Below, piece by piece: positions 59,703-64,000 of a stretch of 64,000 nt of DNA; position 1 is the first letter of the stretch, and every line of letters begins with the position of its first letter. Source of the DNA: Lutjanus erythropterus (Eukaryota; Chordata; Actinopteri; Lutjaniformes; Lutjanidae); contig CM034597.1 in assembly GCA_020091685.1 (NCBI GenBank), positions 1,682,646-1,746,645 on the forward strand. The letters are read 5' to 3'. The notes under the pieces were generated by a model. That model saw only the letters and a program-made list of their open reading frames with translations. It was not told where the DNA came from and made no database searches. Position numbers and translations under genes: made by a program.

Positions 59703-59827
59703 CCCTGTGATGAACTGGCGACTTGTCCAGGGTGAACCCCGCCTCTCACCCAATGTCAGCTGGGATAGACTCCAGCAGCCCGCGACCCTTACGGAATAAG
59801 CGGTTACAGAAAATGAATGAATGAATG
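59703..59827 (+). mobile_element. 5'-truncated LINE tail, 13-bp target duplication
   Basis: This 125-bp piece reads CCCTGTGATGAACTGGCGAC, then TTGTCCAGGGTGAACCCCGC, TCAGCTGGGATAGACTCCAG, AATAAGCGGTTACAGAAA, and ends in ATGAATGAATGA. It is the 3' end of a common teleost LINE (L2-like) or its SINE partner. It is bounded by AGTTACTTCACTG at 59690-59702 and 59828-59840, a perfect 13-bp match. That pattern is the mark of target-primed reverse transcription followed by 5' truncation. Confidence 0.9.
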
Positions 59828-59840
59828 AGTTACTTCACTG

Positions 59841-60639
59841 ATCATCACTTTCAATTAAGGTGAGAGAAAAAAGTACCAACATTCTCAATACACATAACAT
59901 TCTCGATCTAAAGTCTACTTGATGAAATCATGTTCACAAAAGGAATATAAATGAACTATGTTGCATATATTAACTTAATTTTTGGAAATTTAATGACCTG
60001 CTATGTCTAATTTTTTGAAAACAGGTTTTTGCCAGATTGCTTTTTTTAATTGTACCTCTTTATATGGAAGTAAAACTGAAAGTGAGCTCTGCTAATAATC
60101 CTACATTCCAAAGTTGTGTTTGTGCAAAACTACAGTGAAAAGTTGAACCACAAAATTTTATCTCTCAATCTGTAGAATCTGAGAATTTCATACTTGAGAA
60201 TTGGGACAAAACCATATTTTGATTTTTACTCTTCAGTTATGCTGGAAAATGATTTTTTTATACTGAACCTTGTACCAGGCCAACCTCCTCATGTTTTTTT
60301 TTTTATTAAATATGCATCAACTCCATCAGATGGAAAATCTTTCAGATTTGATGTCTTATATAAAAGTCAGACATATAAAGGCCAAAGTTTTCAAAAACTT
60401 TTTTTTTTTGTGCCCGATTGAATCACATTTTTGTAAAGGTTGACAGAAATCAGGGACACAACTGGGAACACAACAAGGGCAAACATTACCATTAAAAAAG
60501 ATGACAATTTCTGTACTTATGATATCAGACGGTTTTGTTAGTTTTAGAAGACTTTTAATACATTTTAAAATTGTTTGAAGTTGTGTTCAAGTTCTGTTTT
60601 TAATGATGTCTTCTTCTGAGCTCTTAGCAATTACATTGC
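59841..60639. other. non-coding DNA with no recognised feature
   Basis: AT-rich. The 75-residue frame at 60194-60421 depends on T runs. No repeat end was recognised. Confidence 0.4.
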
Positions 60640-60975
60640 AGTGTTATCAGAACTGATGGTTAAAACTCAAGAATAAAGACTAAATATTTTAAAAGCAAAC
60701 TCAAGACCTTCCTTTGGAACTTGTGTATTTATCTATTTATATTTATTCATCTTCTTCTCTTTCTAGCATATTCTTTTATTTTATCCATTTTCTATTTTGA
60801 GTTTGTATCCTGCCTCTGGTGTTTCCTCATATATGATAGTGAATGTGCAATTCTATATTCAACAGGGATATTCTTCTATATGGATATTGTATTTATTGTG
60901 TGAAGCACTTTGTGTTGCATTCTGTTTGTATGAAAAGTGTCTGATTGCTTGATTGATTGATATAATTAAAGCCAA
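60640..60975 (+). mobile_element. retroposon 3' end, low-complexity
   Basis: AAAAGCAAACTCAAGACCTTCC, a T-rich stretch, then GTGTGAAGCACTTTGTGTTGCATTCTG and TATGAAAAGTG with GATTGATTGATATAATTAAAG fits the tail of a teleost LINE, in which TGTGAAGCACTTTGTG and AAAAGTGCTATATAAATAAA are usual. No target duplication was seen. Confidence 0.55.
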
Positions 60976-61657
60976 AGAAGCAGGAGAGAGTCACCATGTA
61001 TTTAGCATGTTTTATTCCACTTCAATCAGTCTGAAATTTGAAGATGTGGGCTAATATCAGATTGTATAGTTAAATCATATATTTGTAGTTTCACTGTCCT
61101 GTGAGAACCATGTATCTAAAAAAGTCAACTTGTCACAGTGTCAGAAAAACAGCCTGTTTTCAGCTTTGTGATGATGCATTTTCCATCTGATCCTAAATGG
61201 TTTTTAAACAGTTCATTTTGATCACAAAGTTGGAGGATTTCCTCTGCCTGTAGAGGAGCACATCATCCTTCAGTTTCTCACAAAGATTTACATTCAAAAT
61301 CACTAAATTTGGAGAAACATGGTTGGGATATAAAAAAAAAAATAACACCTGAAACGTAACTAGTAATTGTAGTAAGTAGTAATTATTATTTTTATTATCA
61401 GGCTTGGGGAGTAATGTCTGCTATGTAACAGGATTATGTAAAGTACAAAATACAAAAAAATGGTAATTTACAGATAAAAAAGATGTAATCAGATTACAGA
61501 TACATTTAGTAAAAACAGGGATTATTAGTATGATTGCAAGTAAGTAAAGAATGATATCCTACCATGCACAGTTCACACAGAGCTGACAATTCATTATCAT
61601 GACCTCTAGAGGAAAAAATGCTTCACTGGGTGGAAATTTCAACATTTTTTCTCTTTG

Positions 61658-61696
<39 letters not shown>
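61658..61696. repeat. (CAAT)n microsatellite, about 10 units
   Basis: A clean tetranucleotide run inside the hAT element. Confidence 0.9.
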
Positions 61697-61697
<1 letters not shown>

Positions 61698-61776
61698 CAT
61701 GAATCAGTAAACTGAGGACAACAAAGGAAGGAACAGCTGCACAAACTAAGAAACCTAACAACACACATAAAGTACT

Positions 61777-62100
61777 TAGAGATGCAATGATGAAGCTATT
61801 ATTAATCAACTATTAAATTAATCACCAACAATGTTGACAATCAATCAGTTTGTGCCTTTTTTTTTTTTTTTTAAAGAAAAAAGTCAAAATTCTCTGATTT
61901 CAGCTTCTTGAATGTAAATTTTTCCTGGCTTCTTTACTTCTCTCTGGCAATAAACTGAAGATTTTTGAGCTGGTTAGAGAACAAGACATTTGAGGACATC
62001 ATCTTGGACTTGAGAAACACCGTTTGACATTTTATGGACCAAACAAATAACTGAGAAGATGGTTGATAAATAATAAAAAAAATAATCATTACAGGAAAGA
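61777..62100. mobile_element. MITE copy nested in the 61.4-kb hAT
   Basis: The left end TAGAGATGCAATGATG and interior AATTCTCTGATTTCAGCTTC, ACAAGACATTTGAGGACATC match the TAGRGCTGCAA family on the minus strand. A T run lies at about 61858-61873. Right boundary approximate. Confidence 0.65.
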
Positions 62101-62138
62101 CTTGAAAAGTGGGTTATTTTTCAGCTGTCACTATTCAC

Positions 62139-62422
62139 AAGGTTGTGACATGATTAATGAATTGATTAATAGTTTAGTCATTTTTTAACTTTAAAAATAT
62201 AAAAATTCTCTGACATCAGCATCTTAAAATTGATTATTTCCTGGTTTCTTTTCTCCTCTCTGACAGTAAACTGAATATCTTCGAGTTGTGGACAAAACAA
62301 GACATTTGAGGACGTCATCTTGAGTTTTGATCAACAGTTTTTACCATTTTCTGACATTTCTCTGACCAAACAATTGATTAATGGCGAAAATAATCAACTC
62401 ATTAATCAATGATGAAGCCCTA
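62139..62422. mobile_element. second MITE copy nested in the 61.4-kb hAT
   Basis: AAGGTTGTGACATGATTAATG at the left and AATCAATGATGAAGCCCTA at the right are approximate inverses. CTGACATCAGCATCTTAAAATTG and GACATTTGAGGACGTCATC match the neighbouring copy, so two relatives stand side by side in the same orientation. Confidence 0.65.
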
Positions 62423-62606
62423 AAAGCACTTTATTAGACTAAACAATTTCACCATGTTTTACAGGTAATCCAAAAGTAAATGGAAGTAAACCGTTACTTT
62501 AATATTGTGATACTTGATTAACATTACTGACTACATTTTTTAACAGGTAATTAGTAACTGTATCAGAAAACATTTTTAAAGTAACCCTCCCAACTCTGAT
62601 TATTAT

Positions 62607-63307
62607 AATAGACGTTTAGCCTGGTGTAAACTACAGAGGCAGCCCTGATAAGAAGAAAAGCGGCTTGTACAAGGCAGATCTTCTCAGTGTCCTCTCCTCA
62701 CTCAGAGTCATGTAGATCTCAACAGAATAAACTTACCTGAAATGACTTCATCCAAACTCATGTTCCCTGTCTCCAGTGAGAGAGATAGTGACATGAGGTG
62801 TTTTAAAAGAATAAAAGAGGTCAGAGGAGCTGCAGACAAGTTTTCAGTTTCTGTGTGTGTTTGTTTTACTGCATCACAGCATACAGTTTATCATGCAGGT
62901 CAGCCTCAGGATTAATGTTTTCATTTGAACCTCTGATAAAGCAGTATTGATTTTGCTTAATCACACTCTCAATACGAGAAATCCACTGTGAAACATTAAA
63001 TGTCCCAGTGAACTATTGATCTTTGCTTTGGGTCAGAAGGACTCGCCACACAGATAAACTGAAACTTCAACAGGATTCTGAAGTGAAAACTACAATGACT
63101 CTTGATTTTCTCTTTGTCACAGATAAACAAGATAAATCTCACTTAAGTGTCTGTGATCCATCTTCTGTTTGTCTTCCACCATGCTGACACACTCAGTGAA
63201 ATCAAAGATGGCTGACATACACATGTCCCAGCAATGTGCTCTCAAGCAATGTGCCAGCTGCTGCCCCTGGTGGCCAAAACCTAAAAGGGCAGTACTTTAT
63301 ATGCTTC
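62607..63307. other. non-coding DNA with no recognised feature
   Basis: Ordinary composition. No exon or transposon end recognised. Confidence 0.4.
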
Positions 63308-63700
63308 TTAAAGGGATAGTTCGGTTTATTTGAAGTGTGAATGCATGATGTAGTCATCAGTGTTCAGTGTATTTTTACAGTAGATGGCGGTCACAACACC
63401 CTCACATTGGAGAAGCAGCAGGTATAGAAGCCAGTCAATGCACTGCTGTGGACAGGGTCAGCAACAAAAAGTTATTTTAGACACCCCAAAAATCAACGTG
63501 TATGATATACTCAATAGACTCTTTTCACTACTTTAGCTTGCTGTCTAACAGCCTTTCCTGACAGGAAACCACATAAGTCAAATGTTCCTCTCTCCAAAGC
63601 AACCAGACTCCTTCAGGAAAATCAGTCATTTTAACTCTGAGAACAAGACAGCAGTAGAACAGTGACTGTTGGGTTCTGTGAGGTAAAATTACTGATTTTC
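63308..63700. mobile_element. TTAAAGGGATAGTTCGG MITE, truncated
   Basis: TTAAAGGGATAGTTCGGTTT, ACAGTAGATGGCGGTC, TGGAGAAGCAGCAGG and GCTGTGGACAGGGTCAGC are hallmarks of a common teleost MITE. The mirror-image right end is missing. The tail to about 63700 (CTGTGAGGTAAAATTACTG) is still recognisable. Confidence 0.65.
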
Positions 63701-63723
63701 CCTAAGCTGAAATATTCTATGAC

Positions 63724-64000
63724 ACTTGTGACACTTCAGGGTTTCAAGGGTTCTTTGTACCAAATTACAAAGGCTTCTCTGTAGAATCACTGGGTGGTTT
63801 CTGGATAAATCCCTCTAAAATGGTTCTCGGCAGAACACCCTCAGTGGGTTATAGATAAAACCCTTGAAATGTAGAAAGGTTCTCTCACTGAATATAAAAG
63901 AGTTCTTGGTAAAGCCTCCTGGGTGGTTTCTAGATAAAACCCTTTGAATCTAAAAAGGTTTTCAGGAGAACCCTTTCACTGGGTTCAAGATAAAACCCTT
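63724..64000. repeat. minisatellite-like tract, units of about 50-80 bp
   Basis: GGTTTCTGGATAAATCCCT (63796), GGGTTATAGATAAAACCCTT (63846), GGTTTCTAGATAAAACCCTTT (63925) and GGGTTCAAGATAAAACCCTT (63981) mark successive units. Between them lie AAAGGTTCTC-type words. The tract continues past the right edge of the window. Confidence 0.75.

Larger units (their letters stand above)
61399..62598. mobile_element. hAT element holding two smaller MITEs
   Basis: The left end CAGGCTTGGGGAGTAATG and right end GTAACCCTCCCAACTCTG are inverted. Flanks are TTTATTAT (61391-61398) and ATTATTAT (62599-62606), 7 of 8. It shares internal words with 37689-38086 and 22908-23125. A (CAAT)n microsatellite (61658-61696) and two MITE copies (61777-62100, 62139-62422) lie inside. 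No coding region is seen. Confidence 0.85.

Noticed and set aside
1-64000. CRISPR arrays, bacterial operons, riboswitches, phage genes
   Set aside because: Composition, microsatellites and transposon families show animal nuclear DNA. No spaced direct repeats of CRISPR type are present.
1-64000. Tc1/mariner elements or endogenous retrovirus LTRs
   Set aside because: I looked for typical Tc1 ends and for paired LTRs with TG...CA ends and saw none that I could support.

Overview
This looks like a stretch of teleost fish nuclear DNA, probably from a percomorph. The evidence is a dense, nested set of transposon families that I recognise from teleost genomes: a Rex3-like RTE retroposon ending in a GGAT/GATG tail, many small hAT-type elements, TTAA-flanked MITEs starting TTAAAGG, a LINE 3' tail with an ATGA repeat, and long (TG)n/(AC)n microsatellites. 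It is AT-rich and CpG-poor apart from one CpG-rich patch. I found no host protein-coding exon, tRNA, rRNA or CRISPR array that I can defend. The recognisable coding sequence is all transposon remnant. The species and host locus cannot be named from this sequence.

Layout. 1-2.7 kb: apparently unique. 2.7-3.5 kb: small hAT-type element. 5.3-6.6 kb: one hAT element inside another; the inner one keeps a transposase first exon. 8.1-12.3 kb: a degenerate direct-repeat tract interrupted by a dead Rex3-like LINE at 8.79-11.22 kb. 14.5-15.8 and 22.16-22.76 kb: two inverted copies of one interspersed repeat. 16.4-18.4 kb: unique DNA with the CpG-rich patch. 18.63-19.40 kb: a long-hairpin MITE with a (TG)n tract in one arm. 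24-25.1 kb: palindromic MITEs. 26.6-30.8 kb: four more MITEs around a unique block. 32.3-35.7 kb: retroposon 3' tails. 35.9-36.9 kb: unique DNA that could be a conserved regulatory block. 37.07-40.23 kb: three hAT elements almost end to end. 42-54 kb: TIR elements, several with exact 8-bp target duplications. 57.7-58.9 kb: a hAT element split into an older repeat. 59.7 kb: a 125-bp LINE tail with a perfect 13-bp target duplication. 61.4-62.6 kb: a hAT element holding two smaller MITEs. 63.3-64.0 kb: MITE fragment plus a minisatellite-like tract.

The strongest result is the insertion record. Ten hAT-type insertions have paired 8-bp duplications at or within one base mismatch, and an eleventh has them offset by 3 bp. 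Several nests can be dated relative to each other. Three elements keep BED zinc-finger pieces of transposase; two of these proteins are clearly related, and one finger has lost a zinc ligand through a small in-frame deletion. None of the elements looks able to move itself. I see no coherent undescribed biological system here. The items most worth checking are the non-repetitive blocks and the CpG-rich patch, which could belong to a host gene lying outside the window.
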